The translations under genes and the position numbers were made by a program. The notes below the pieces were generated by a model, which ran no database searches, was not told the origin of the DNA, and saw only the letters and a program-made list of their open reading frames with translations. Positions 23,839 through 31,189 of a stretch of 64,000 bases of DNA are shown here, one piece after another. Origin of the DNA: Prado023 sp963697345 (GTDB lineage Bacteria; Actinomycetota; Actinomycetes; S36-B12; CAIYMF01). How positions within the stretch are numbered: position 1 is the first letter of the stretch; every line of letters begins with the position of its first letter. The DNA is taken from positions 248,001 to 312,000 of the forward strand of contig CAVONS010000008.1 of NCBI GenBank assembly GCA_963697345.1, written 5' to 3'.

Positions 23839-25142
23839 CGCAGCGCCGCCAACCCGGACCACGATCGGCTCACGGATTCCGACGTCGTGCCACTGCCTGA
23901 TCGGCTGCGCTCGAGGGTTGTCGTGCGCCACCCGGCCTGGTGGAACCAGTCGATGGCCTCCGCCTGGTCAGCTGGTGGCCGTAGGGGCGCTGGCTCGTTG
24001 CGGGTCGGTGCCCATTGGTCGGCGGCAACTGCGATCAGCAACCGGGTCGGGTTGTAGGACGCGATGGCCGAGAGAAGTCGGGCGCTGGGGGTCCCGACCT
24101 GACCAACGATCAGGATCAGCGGTCCGGACCCGCTCGATTGCGCGGAGTAGTTCAGCGACGATGCTGGCACTGCTGCGTGGCTGACCGGCACCGTGGCCAG
24201 GGCGAGGAGCAGTTCCCGGCGTTCGATGGGCACCCCGGTCATCGGGGACCCGCTGAAGAGGACGACATCATCGGTGCTGCGCACCGTGAGGTCCCAACCG
24301 CTCTCGAGGGCGAGGCAGCCAATGCTTGCGGCCATGCTCAACCCGGCGTCGACCGACGAGACCGGCTCGTGACCACGGTGGTTGCTGTCGTGCATGTCCA
24401 CGACGAGCGTCACAGCCGAGCGCCAGGGGTTCTCCTCGCTGCGCACCATCAGCGCGCCGGTCCGGGCCGAGGCCTTCCAGTCGATGCGCCGCACCTCGTC
24501 ACCCGCGTGGTAGTCCCGGGGGATCACGTCATCGGTCGAGGCGCCCCGGGCACCGAGGTGTCCGCTGCCGGTACCGACAGATGCCCCGCTGAGGACGAAG
24601 GGGTCCAGGGGCACGACCAGGGGATGCACGATGACCTCATCGCGACCACCAGCGGTGATGACCCTGTGCACCATGCCGAACCGGTCGATGACATGGATGC
24701 GCATGGGGCCGAGGTGGTGGATCCCACGGGCTCCGACCTGCAATCGGTAGTGCGAACGGCTGATTCCCTCCCCGGAGATCCCGTTGAGGGCGAATCTGTG
24801 GGCTCCGCCCAACTCGTTGGGTGCGTCATCCTCGAGCAGCAGGCTGCGACCGCGCGGGAACGTGCCCCGCACGCTGACGGTGACCTTCAGCTGCTCACCG
24901 CTGGCCAGCTCCCTCGAGCTGAGCTCGCGATGCAGGACCATGCCCGACCTCGGACTGCGAGTGAGCAGCGCTGCGGCCACGGGGAGCAGGGCCACGAGTG
25001 CGCCGAACTGGACGATCGGGACCCACCTCTGGATCACGCCGATGGCGACCACGCCCAGACCGGTCCCGAGGAACCACCAGCCGCGTCCAGTCAGGCCGAT
25101 CCGGGTTCGTATCGACCCCGGGGATGCCGGGCCCTGGGACAT
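23835..25142 (-). CDS. DUF58 domain protein
   Basis: A 435-residue protein. Two close hydrophobic helices near the N terminus (WWFLGTGLGVVAIGVI; FGALVALLPVAAALL) precede a soluble region with the DUF58 core DYHAGDEVRRIDWKASAR and TGALMVRSEENPWRS (about residues 225-257), then VTLVVDMHDSN, a von Willebrand A-like fold. DUF58 proteins accompany MoxR ATPases and are presumed clients or adaptors. The Met at 25142 follows the moxR stop by one base, which fixes the start against the much longer open frame. Confidence 0.87.
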   Translation of the reverse strand: MSQGPASPGSIRTRIGLTGRGWWFLGTGLGVVAIGVIQRWVPIVQFGALVALLPVAAALLTRSPRSGMVLHRELSSRELASGEQLKVTVSVRGTFPRGRSLLLEDDAPNELGGAHRFALNGISGEGISRSHYRLQVGARGIHHLGPMRIHVIDRFGMVHRVITAGGRDEVIVHPLVVPLDPFVLSGASVGTGSGHLGARGASTDDVIPRDYHAGDEVRRIDWKASARTGALMVRSEENPWRSAVTLVVDMHDSNHRGHEPVSSVDAGLSMAASIGCLALESGWDLTVRSTDDVVLFSGSPMTGVPIERRELLLALATVPVSHAAVPASSLNYSAQSSGSGPLILIVGQVGTPSARLLSAIASYNPTRLLIAVAADQWAPTRNEPAPLRPPADQAEAIDWFHQAGWRTTTLERSRSGSGTTSESVSRSWSGLAALR

Positions 25143-25143
25143 C

Positions 25144-26100
25144 TCAGCTCCAGGAGCTTCGGGGGATCCGCGCCACGATGGCCCTGATGGTGTCGGCACC
25201 TGAGCGCCCTGTGGCTGCGGTCTGGGCGGAGACCAGGACGCGGTGGCCCAGGACCGTCGGGGCCAGCAGGAGGATGTCGTCGGGCAGGACGAAGGTGCGC
25301 CCGTCCAGGGCCGCCCAGGCACGGGCGGCACGGACCAGGTGCAGGGTGCCGCGCGGGGAGGCCCCGAGGCGCAGGTCCTCGCTGGCGCGCGTCGCGGTCG
25401 TCACGGCCACGGCCAGGCTGCGCACCGGGTCTGAGACATGCACCTCTCCGACCGCAGCCATCAGCGCAGCGAGCTCGTCGTGTGTTGCCGCGGGGGCGAG
25501 GTGGTCCAGGGGGTCGGCGCCAGCGTGCTCGGTGAGCATCCGCAACTCATCGGCCGGGCTGGGGTAGCCGATGGAGATCCGGGCCATGAAGCGGTCGCGC
25601 TGGGCCTCGGGCAGTGCGTAGGTGCCCTCCATGTCGATCGGGTTCTGGGTGGCGATGACAAGGAAGGGGGTGGCCAGCGGATGGGTGGTCCCGTCGACGG
25701 TGACCTGGTGCTCCTCCATGGCCTCGAGCAGGGCCGACTGGGTCTTGGGCGAGGCCCGGTTGATCTCGTCGGCAAGGACGATGTTGGCGAAGATGGCCCC
25801 AGGGCGGAACTCGAAGTCGCGCGTCTCCTGGTTGAAGACCGAGACCCCGGTGACATCGCTGGGCAGAAGGTCCGGGGTGAACTGCATCCGACGGACCGTG
25901 ACGCCCAGGGTGCGCGCCAGGCTCTTGGCCAACATGGTCTTGCCGACCCCGGGCACATCCTCGATGAGCAGATGGCCGCCAGCCAGCAGCACAGTCAGGG
26001 CCATGCGTGTGGCCTCGGGCTTGCCGGCCAGCACGGAATCGACCCCCGCGCTGATGCGGGCAGCCGTGTCGAGGACCGTTCGGTCGAGCATCTCGGTCAT
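25144..26100 (-). CDS. MoxR-family AAA+ ATPase
   Basis: A 318-residue AAA ATPase with Walker A VPGVGKTMLAKSLA (about residues 46-59), Walker B ANIVLADEINRASPKTQSAL (about 102-121), sensor FLVIATQNPIDMEGTYALPE and arginine-finger region EAQRDRFM. MoxR proteins act as chaperone-like ATPases that help mature or activate secreted or metal-bearing complexes. A Shine-Dalgarno sequence AGGAGG five bases before the ATG at 26100 decides the start over the ATG 36 bases upstream. It leads the run moxR-DUF58-transglutaminase (with the hydrolase downstream) and diverges from the MaoC-type gene. Confidence 0.9.
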   Translation of the reverse strand: MTEMLDRTVLDTAARISAGVDSVLAGKPEATRMALTVLLAGGHLLIEDVPGVGKTMLAKSLARTLGVTVRRMQFTPDLLPSDVTGVSVFNQETRDFEFRPGAIFANIVLADEINRASPKTQSALLEAMEEHQVTVDGTTHPLATPFLVIATQNPIDMEGTYALPEAQRDRFMARISIGYPSPADELRMLTEHAGADPLDHLAPAATHDELAALMAAVGEVHVSDPVRSLAVAVTTATRASEDLRLGASPRGTLHLVRAARAWAALDGRTFVLPDDILLLAPTVLGHRVLVSAQTAATGRSGADTIRAIVARIPRSSWS

Positions 26101-26195
26101 ACGGACGGGCCTCCTGGCAGTCGCTCGCTGTGACAAGCATCACCCATGCCCGGCCCCGGCGCCACCCCGCCTGCTCACAGCGGTCGGGGCGTGGC

Positions 26196-26201
26196 CAGAA
26201 T
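26196..26201 (+). promoter_or_regulatory. putative -10 for the MaoC-type hydratase gene
   Basis: CAGAAT lies about 35 bases before the ATG, giving a short leader that holds the GAGGAG ribosome binding site. The -35 is unclear. Confidence 0.35.
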
Positions 26202-26235
26202 GGAGGGGACCCGTTGTCCCATGAGGAGTTGCCAC

Positions 26236-26772
26236 ATGACCGTCCATCCTGCAGTTCTCGGCCGTTTCTACGACGACTTCGAGGTCGGGGATGTGTACCA
26301 GCACCCATTCGGCCGGACCATCACCGAAGCCGACAATGCCTGGTTCACGCTGCTCACCTGCAACACCAACCAGATGCACTTCAACTCCCATCTCTCCTCG
26401 CAGAACCCGATCACCCAGGGCCGGATCATCGTCGTGTCCGGCTTCACCGTCGGACTCGTCCTGGGCCTGACGGTCATCGACATGAGCCAGAACGCCGTGG
26501 CCAACCTCGGGTGGAACAACATCAAGCTGACCCATCCGGTCTACGTGGGCGACACCATCTATGCCGAGAGCGTGTGCACGGACAAGCGCCCGTCGAAGTC
26601 CCGCCCGGACCTCGGGATCATCTCGATGATCACCCGCGCGTTGAACCAGGATGGTGACATCGTCATGACCTACGACCGCTCGGTGATGGTTCCGACCCGC
26701 GCCAGCGGCATCGGGCAGAACTACTTCCCCCAGGCCAAGGCCGGTCCGCTGGAGATGCCACCCACCGAGTAG
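26236..26772 (+). CDS. MaoC-family (R)-hydratase/dehydratase
   Basis: A 178-residue single hot-dog domain protein: GRFYDDFEVGDVYQHPFGRT, ITEADNAWFTLLTCNTNQMH (about residues 28-47), and QGRIIVVSGFTVGLVLGL. The family hydrates trans-2-enoyl-CoA or related thioesters. The NTNQMHFN stretch resembles the mesaconyl-CoA/beta-methylmalyl-CoA hydratase-like branch, but the substrate is not settled. The ATG at 26236 has a site GAGGAG eight bases upstream; the frame extends 30 codons further without conserved sequence. It is a single gene, divergent from moxR. Confidence 0.82.
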   Translation: MTVHPAVLGRFYDDFEVGDVYQHPFGRTITEADNAWFTLLTCNTNQMHFNSHLSSQNPITQGRIIVVSGFTVGLVLGLTVIDMSQNAVANLGWNNIKLTHPVYVGDTIYAESVCTDKRPSKSRPDLGIISMITRALNQDGDIVMTYDRSVMVPTRASGIGQNYFPQAKAGPLEMPPTE

Positions 26773-26872
26773 TGGCGCGCCCTTGGGGGAGGGGACGAAG
26801 GTCTCTTGTCGCTGAAGTGCGGGCGGGATAGGTCTGGAGCGGGTCCCCATCCGCGGGGCCGGGGCGGGGTGG

Positions 26873-28408
26873 ATGATGAGGCGCGCAGTCGCAGCAGGTG
26901 CAGCACTTGTTCTGGCCGGGGGATTGGTCCCTGTGGTCTCGCCGATGGGGTTCGGGGTCGGGGCAGCGATGGCCGCGCAGGCGGTTGCGATCCCCTTCGA
27001 CTTCGACGGTGACGGGTACGCCGACCTGGCGGTGGGAGTCCCGGGGGAGAGCCTTCGGGGCAAGCGGGCAGCCGGAGCGGTCCAGGTCCTGTACGGGTCG
27101 GCCTCCGGAGTCACGGACCACGACCAGCTGTGGCACCAGGGCCGCACGGGCGTCAAGGGGGCCCTGGAGAAGGGCGACGGCTTCGGCACCGTGCTGACCT
27201 CCAGCGACTTCGACGCAGACGGGTTCGCCGACCTCGCGATCGGGATCCCACGCGAAGGCATCGGGGGCAGGGCAACGGTGGGGGCCGTCCAGGTCCTCTA
27301 CGGCAGTCCAGAGGGCTTGACAGCGTCCGGCGACCAGATCTGGCACCAGGGCAAGCCCGGGGTGCCGGGCAAGAACGAGGCAGGTGACGGGTTCGGGAAC
27401 TCGTTGGTCAGCGGCGACTTCGACGCAGATGGCTTCGCCGATCTGGCGATCGGGATCCCCGGCGAGGACGTCGGCTCTCTCTCGGACGCGGGGGCGGTGG
27501 TGGTGCTCCGCGGATCCCGCTCCGGGCTGACGTCCCGCGGCGCCGAGACCGTCCGTCAGGGCCGCGACGGCCTGCCCAGCGGGCCGTCCCACTACGAGGA
27601 GTTCGGGACGTCCCTGGCGGCGGGGGATGTCAACGGCGACGGCCGCGACGACCTGGTCATCGTGGTCCTGTTCGACGCGGACTTCCTGGTGCCGCGCTAT
27701 GTCGACCTGGATGAGGCAAGCTCCGGGGTCCACGTCATCCTGGGCAGCGACTCCGGGCTGAAGCCCAGGGGGAGCCAGTTCTTCAGCCCCGAGGCCCTCG
27801 GGTTCCCCGGATACACCTACCTGGGGTCGCCGGTCCTCGCGGACTTCGACGGGGACGGCCGGGACGACTTCGCCGCCGCGTCGACAACCAAGTCCGGTGA
27901 CCGTGGCGTGGTGGTACTCCACGGACGCGCCCGCGGGCTGGTCCCAGCCTCCTTGGGAGCTCCCTCCACGCCTGGCGAGGACGCCTTCTGGGCCACGCCG
28001 CTGTGTGACAGTGCAGGTCCCCTCGTCGCAGGAGACGTGACCGGCGACGGGTACACCGACCTGCTGTTCGGCTGTGCGCAATACCATCAATCGACGGGCT
28101 GGGACCCGGCGTCGGTCGCCTGGATCCGGGGCTCTGATCCGGGTCTGGGCGCGACGATCGCCGCGTTGTCCGGTGCTCCGAAGGCCGCTGAATGGTGGTT
28201 CGACCTGCAGGTCCTGCCGCTGAGCGGGGGTGGGCAGGACTGGCTCGTCGTCGGGGAACCGAGCGTTGAGCCAGGTGGAAGGGTCGGCACGCTCCAGGTG
28301 AGCGGGACGGGTGAGGCGGGATCCGTCGGTTGGTGGAGCCAGGACACCCCCAAGATCAAGGGCACCGCGGAGAAGGGCGACGGATTCGGGCGCCTCGCAC
28401 TGCAGTAG
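26873..28408 (+). CDS. secreted FG-GAP/integrin alpha-like repeat protein
   Basis: A 511-residue protein with a Sec signal peptide (MMRR, hydrophobic stretch, likely cleavage after GAAMAA near residue 35). Its body is a beta-propeller of FG-GAP repeats with six calcium-binding loops: DFDGDGYADLAVGVPGE, DFDADGFADLAIGIPRE, DFDADGFADLAIGIPGE, DVNGDGRDDL, DFDGDGRDDF and DVTGDGYTDL. WHQG motifs between the first repeats are typical of actinobacterial members. Such proteins are extracellular or surface binding proteins, calcium-stabilised; ligand unknown. A second ATG one codon on is an equal start. The gene is single, 100 bp past the MaoC-type gene. Confidence 0.87.
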   Translation: MMRRAVAAGAALVLAGGLVPVVSPMGFGVGAAMAAQAVAIPFDFDGDGYADLAVGVPGESLRGKRAAGAVQVLYGSASGVTDHDQLWHQGRTGVKGALEKGDGFGTVLTSSDFDADGFADLAIGIPREGIGGRATVGAVQVLYGSPEGLTASGDQIWHQGKPGVPGKNEAGDGFGNSLVSGDFDADGFADLAIGIPGEDVGSLSDAGAVVVLRGSRSGLTSRGAETVRQGRDGLPSGPSHYEEFGTSLAAGDVNGDGRDDLVIVVLFDADFLVPRYVDLDEASSGVHVILGSDSGLKPRGSQFFSPEALGFPGYTYLGSPVLADFDGDGRDDFAAASTTKSGDRGVVVLHGRARGLVPASLGAPSTPGEDAFWATPLCDSAGPLVAGDVTGDGYTDLLFGCAQYHQSTGWDPASVAWIRGSDPGLGATIAALSGAPKAAEWWFDLQVLPLSGGGQDWLVVGEPSVEPGGRVGTLQVSGTGEAGSVGWWSQDTPKIKGTAEKGDGFGRLALQ

Positions 28409-28725
28409 TCCACGTCCGCCTGTGATGCGGGTGCGGCAGCAGCGCTGGCGCGCCCGCTGCGTCTCGCGCCCATAGCGTGCGGCACCCCATCACCCTGGTG
28501 CTCAACCACCACCTGGGAAGACGGTGCGGCGCCCGGTGTGAGCTGCGTGGCTCAGCGAAGGGCCCTGCGGTGGGGCAGTGGGGCACCTGGGCCGCGAAGT
28601 GGCGGAAAAATGCCGCTATGGGGAGACAAGTGGAGGGATGTGGAGTACGGTGGCGCTCGTTGGATCCGTGACGGCTGGCTGGTGGCGCCTGGGGCGCCCC
28701 CGGGTGGAGGGGAGGTGGGTGCGCG
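28409..28725. other. 317-bp intergenic region upstream of mraZ
   Basis: No gene is supported here. The first 190 bases show only GC-rich sequence with several scattered GTGG or GGGG groups (for example at 28570, 28578 and 28599). The MraZ operator and promoter lie at 28620-28653, and the mraZ leader fills the rest. Confidence 0.7.
28620..28653 (+). promoter_or_regulatory. MraZ operator: four repeats at 10-bp spacing, over the division-cluster promoter
   Basis: GGGG at 28620 and GTGG at 28630, 28640 and 28650 recur exactly every 10 bp. MraZ is known to bind several short G-rich repeats about one helical turn apart upstream of its own gene. A promoter GAGACA (28623-28628), 17-bp spacer and TACGGT (28646-28651) is embedded in the array, so MraZ binding should repress the cluster. 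The transcription start would be near 28658. Confidence 0.7.
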
Positions 28726-29157
28726 ATGTTCCTCGGCACGCACTCCCCGAAGCTGGATGCCAAGGGCCGCATCATCCTTCCCGCGAAGTTCCGCGAGGGC
28801 CTTGTTGACGGGCTGGTCCTGACCAAGGGCCAGGACCGGTGCCTGGTCGTCTGGCCGCGGGCGGAGTTCGACACCTACTCCTCGGGGCTTCGGGCCAGTG
28901 CCCAGGCCAACGCCGGTGTGCGCGCCCTGACCCGCGTCTTCTTCTCCTCGGCCTACGACGAGTCGCTGGACAGCCAGGGTCGGCTCACCGTGCCACCCGT
29001 GCTGCGCGAGTACGCCTCCCTGGACCGCGACCTGACCGTCGTGGGCGCGGACACGCGCATCGAGATCTGGTCGACGTCGGTCTGGGACAACTACCTGTCC
29101 GAGCACGAGGCCGACTTCGCCGACCTGGACCAGGAAGGGGGCCTCGTCCTGCCCTGA
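28726..29157 (+). CDS. mraZ: MraZ, transcriptional regulator of the division and cell-wall cluster
   Basis: A 143-residue protein with two AbrB-like MraZ domains: MFLGTHSPKLDAKGRIILPA at the start, and FFSSAYDESLDSQGRLTVPP at about residues 68-87. Both have the conserved D-x-K/Q-GR core. MraZ forms a ring-shaped multimer that binds repeats upstream of its own gene and autoregulates the cluster; the operator is visible 73 bases upstream. The length is normal (about 140-150). It heads the 18.7-kb division cluster. Confidence 0.95.
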   Translation: MFLGTHSPKLDAKGRIILPAKFREGLVDGLVLTKGQDRCLVVWPRAEFDTYSSGLRASAQANAGVRALTRVFFSSAYDESLDSQGRLTVPPVLREYASLDRDLTVVGADTRIEIWSTSVWDNYLSEHEADFADLDQEGGLVLP

Positions 29158-29207
29158 CCCGCACGTTCCCTGTCCGCCCCATGAGATTCCCCTCCGCGAG
29201 TTCGACA

Positions 29208-29254
29208 CCACTTCCCCGGTGCCGAACCCCACCGGCGCCACTTCCCCGGCGCCG
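29208..29254 (+). repeat. two 17-bp direct repeats 30 bp apart in the mraZ-rsmH spacer
   Basis: CCACTTCCCCGG(T/C)GCCG occurs at 29208-29224 and 29238-29254 with one mismatch. The role is unknown. It is in the 149-bp gap between mraZ and the microprotein gene. Confidence 0.55.
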
Positions 29255-29306
29255 GAGCCGCGGCGGGGGGCCTGGTGGTACGGCCCATCTCCCAGGAGGT
29301 GCCACG

Positions 29307-29399
29307 GTGCACTCAGTCCGGCGCTACCTCGCCCTACCGGCTTCCGTGCTGTGCACGGCCGGCACCCTGTTCCTCATCCAGCAGATCGTGTCCGGCTAG
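29307..29399 (+). CDS. 30-residue single-pass membrane microprotein between mraZ and rsmH
   Basis: A short frame starting GTG reads MHSVRRYLALPASVLCTAGT then LFLIQQIVSG: a basic N terminus (RR), one hydrophobic helix of about 20 residues and a short tail. It has a strong ribosome binding site (CCAGGAGGTGCC) with ideal spacing. Its TAG stop shares one base with the GTG start of rsmH (TAGTG), the same coupling seen throughout the cluster. I do not recognise the family. It may be a small division or membrane-associated peptide, or a translated leader that couples rsmH expression. Support is the site, coupling and helix; homology is untested. Confidence 0.6.
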   Translation: MHSVRRYLALPASVLCTAGTLFLIQQIVSG

Positions 29400-30358
29400 T
29401 GGAGGCAGAACCCAGCCACGTTCCCGTCCTGCTGGAACGGTGCCTGGACCTGCTCGATCCGGCCCTTCGTCGCCCGGACGCTGTGGCCGTGGACGCGACA
29501 CTCGGCCTGGGTGGTCATGCCGAGGCGATGCTCCAGGCACACCCCGGGCTTGTCGTGATCGGCCTTGATCGCGACCCCGAGGCCCTCGAGCGTGCGTCGC
29601 GGCGCCTGGCCGGATTCGGCTCGCGCTTCCGACCGGTGCACTGCGTCTACGACGAGCTTCCCGAGGCTGTGGCGGCGCTGGGCCACCGGCACGTGGACGC
29701 GATCCTGTTCGACCTGGGCGTCTCCTCGATGCAGCTCGACGTCGCTGACCGCGGCTTCGCCTACTCCCAGGACGCAGCCCTGGACATGCGCATGGACCAG
29801 ACCGCCGGGATCACGGCCGCTGAGGTCCTCAACACCTACCCAGTCGGGGATCTCGCACAGATCCTGCGCACCTACGGTGAGGAGAAGTTCGCTGGCCCGC
29901 TTGCGCGGGCGATCGTGCGCGAACGTGAGCGGGAGCCGTTCACCACCAGCGCGAGGCTGGTGGAACTCATCCGGGACACGATCCCCGCTCCGGCCCGTCG
30001 CACTGGGGGCAACCCCGCCAAGCGCACGTTCCAGGCACTGCGCATCGAGGTCAACTCAGAACTGGACGTGCTCCGCAGGGCGATCCCTGCGGCCCTCTCG
30101 GTGCTGGCTTTGGGTGGTCGGATGGTGATCCTGAGTTACCACTCGGGGGAGGACCGGATCGTCAAGGCTGCCCTCAGGCCGGCGACCAACCCGGACGTGC
30201 CCCACGGGCTGCCGGTGATTCCCGAGGAATTGCGCCCGACTGCGCGTGTTCTGACCCGCGGATCGCGGAAAGCATCAGAGGATGAGGTCCTGCGAAACCC
30301 GCGTGCGGCCTCCGTGCGGCTGCGGGCCGTGGAGAAGGTCGGAATCCGGGAGGTGTGA
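29399..30358 (+). CDS. rsmH: 16S rRNA (cytosine(1402)-N4)-methyltransferase
   Basis: A 319-residue SAM-dependent methyltransferase: HVPVLLERCLDLLDP near the start, then AVDATLGLGGHAEAML (SAM-binding motif I, about residues 29-44), IGLDRDPEAL, ILFDLGVSSMQLD, RGFAYSQDAALDMRMD and the C-terminal RMVILSYHSGEDRIVK. It methylates N4 of C1402 in 16S rRNA. The GTG at 29399 overlaps the microprotein stop and fits the family N terminus; the open frame runs 60 codons upstream without conserved sequence. The stop abuts the ftsL start directly. Confidence 0.95.
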   Translation: MEAEPSHVPVLLERCLDLLDPALRRPDAVAVDATLGLGGHAEAMLQAHPGLVVIGLDRDPEALERASRRLAGFGSRFRPVHCVYDELPEAVAALGHRHVDAILFDLGVSSMQLDVADRGFAYSQDAALDMRMDQTAGITAAEVLNTYPVGDLAQILRTYGEEKFAGPLARAIVREREREPFTTSARLVELIRDTIPAPARRTGGNPAKRTFQALRIEVNSELDVLRRAIPAALSVLALGGRMVILSYHSGEDRIVKAALRPATNPDVPHGLPVIPEELRPTARVLTRGSRKASEDEVLRNPRAASVRLRAVEKVGIREV

Positions 30359-31189
30359 ATGAGCGCGACGCGTACTGCGGGTCGCCGCGAGCCGCAGCCT
30401 CCGGCGACCGGCACACCCCGCACGTCACGGACGTCCCGGACCTCGCGGACCTCTCGAACCGGTCGGGCGTCAGCTGGCGCGACTGCGCGGACACCTGCTG
30501 CGCGGACGCCTGCAGCGGATTCGCAGGCACGGGTCTCCCCGCAGCTGAGCGACGAAGCCCCGAGGGTCGAGCACGACGGCGCCGACATGCCCGCGCGGCG
30601 ACGTGCTCGGCGATCCCGGGCGGACGGGCCTCCCGGGGGCCGATCGCCCCGGCACCGGATCCTGCTGGTCTGCACGGCTGCCCTGGCGGCAGGGTTCTTC
30701 GCGGTCCTGTTGCTCAACACGGTGATCAGCCAGGGTGCCTTCCGCCAGAACGAGTTGGAGATCCAACTGATCCTCCTCGCGGAGAAGGAGGAGGCGCTGG
30801 CACGTGCCGTGCAGCTGGCCGAGTCCCCGATCGAGGTGGAGCGGGCGGCCCGCAAGCTGGGCATGGTGCCGGCCGCGGCGCCTGTCTTCCTCTCCTTGTC
30901 CGACGGCAAGGTGCTGGGCGAGCCCGTGCCTGCCGTGAAGGATCCCGGACCGGTCAGCTTCGCCGGTGCGCCGGGGATCCAGCCGATTCCCGAGCCGACG
31001 CCCAGCGCGAGCGGCACGGACCTGATCGACCCAGCGCTGGATCCCGCCACGGGCCTGGACGCTCCCGCCGAGCCGGCGGCTGGACTCGACGCGCAGGGCG
31101 TTGGTGTGCCCCAACCAGATGGCCAGGCCTCGCCGGCACCTGCAGCCAGCCCTGAAGCAGTCCCGGCCCAGGAAGGGGTGAACCCGTGA
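30359..31189 (+). CDS. ftsL: FtsL-like septum formation protein
   Basis: A 276-residue single-pass membrane protein. The cytoplasmic N-terminal region (about 95 residues) is basic and low-complexity and includes an RTS tandem run (residues about 20-34). One helix follows (LVCTAALAAGFFAVLLLNTV, about residues 103-122), then a short coiled coil (QNELEIQLILLAEKEEALAR) and a Pro/Ala-rich tail. Position between rsmH and ftsI plus this topology identify FtsL, which joins FtsB and FtsQ in activating FtsWI at the septum. It is longer than enteric FtsL because of both tails, as often in actinobacteria. The start follows the rsmH stop with no gap. Confidence 0.85.
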   Translation: MSATRTAGRREPQPPATGTPRTSRTSRTSRTSRTGRASAGATARTPAARTPAADSQARVSPQLSDEAPRVEHDGADMPARRRARRSRADGPPGGRSPRHRILLVCTAALAAGFFAVLLLNTVISQGAFRQNELEIQLILLAEKEEALARAVQLAESPIEVERAARKLGMVPAAAPVFLSLSDGKVLGEPVPAVKDPGPVSFAGAPGIQPIPEPTPSASGTDLIDPALDPATGLDAPAEPAAGLDAQGVGVPQPDGQASPAPAASPEAVPAQEGVNP

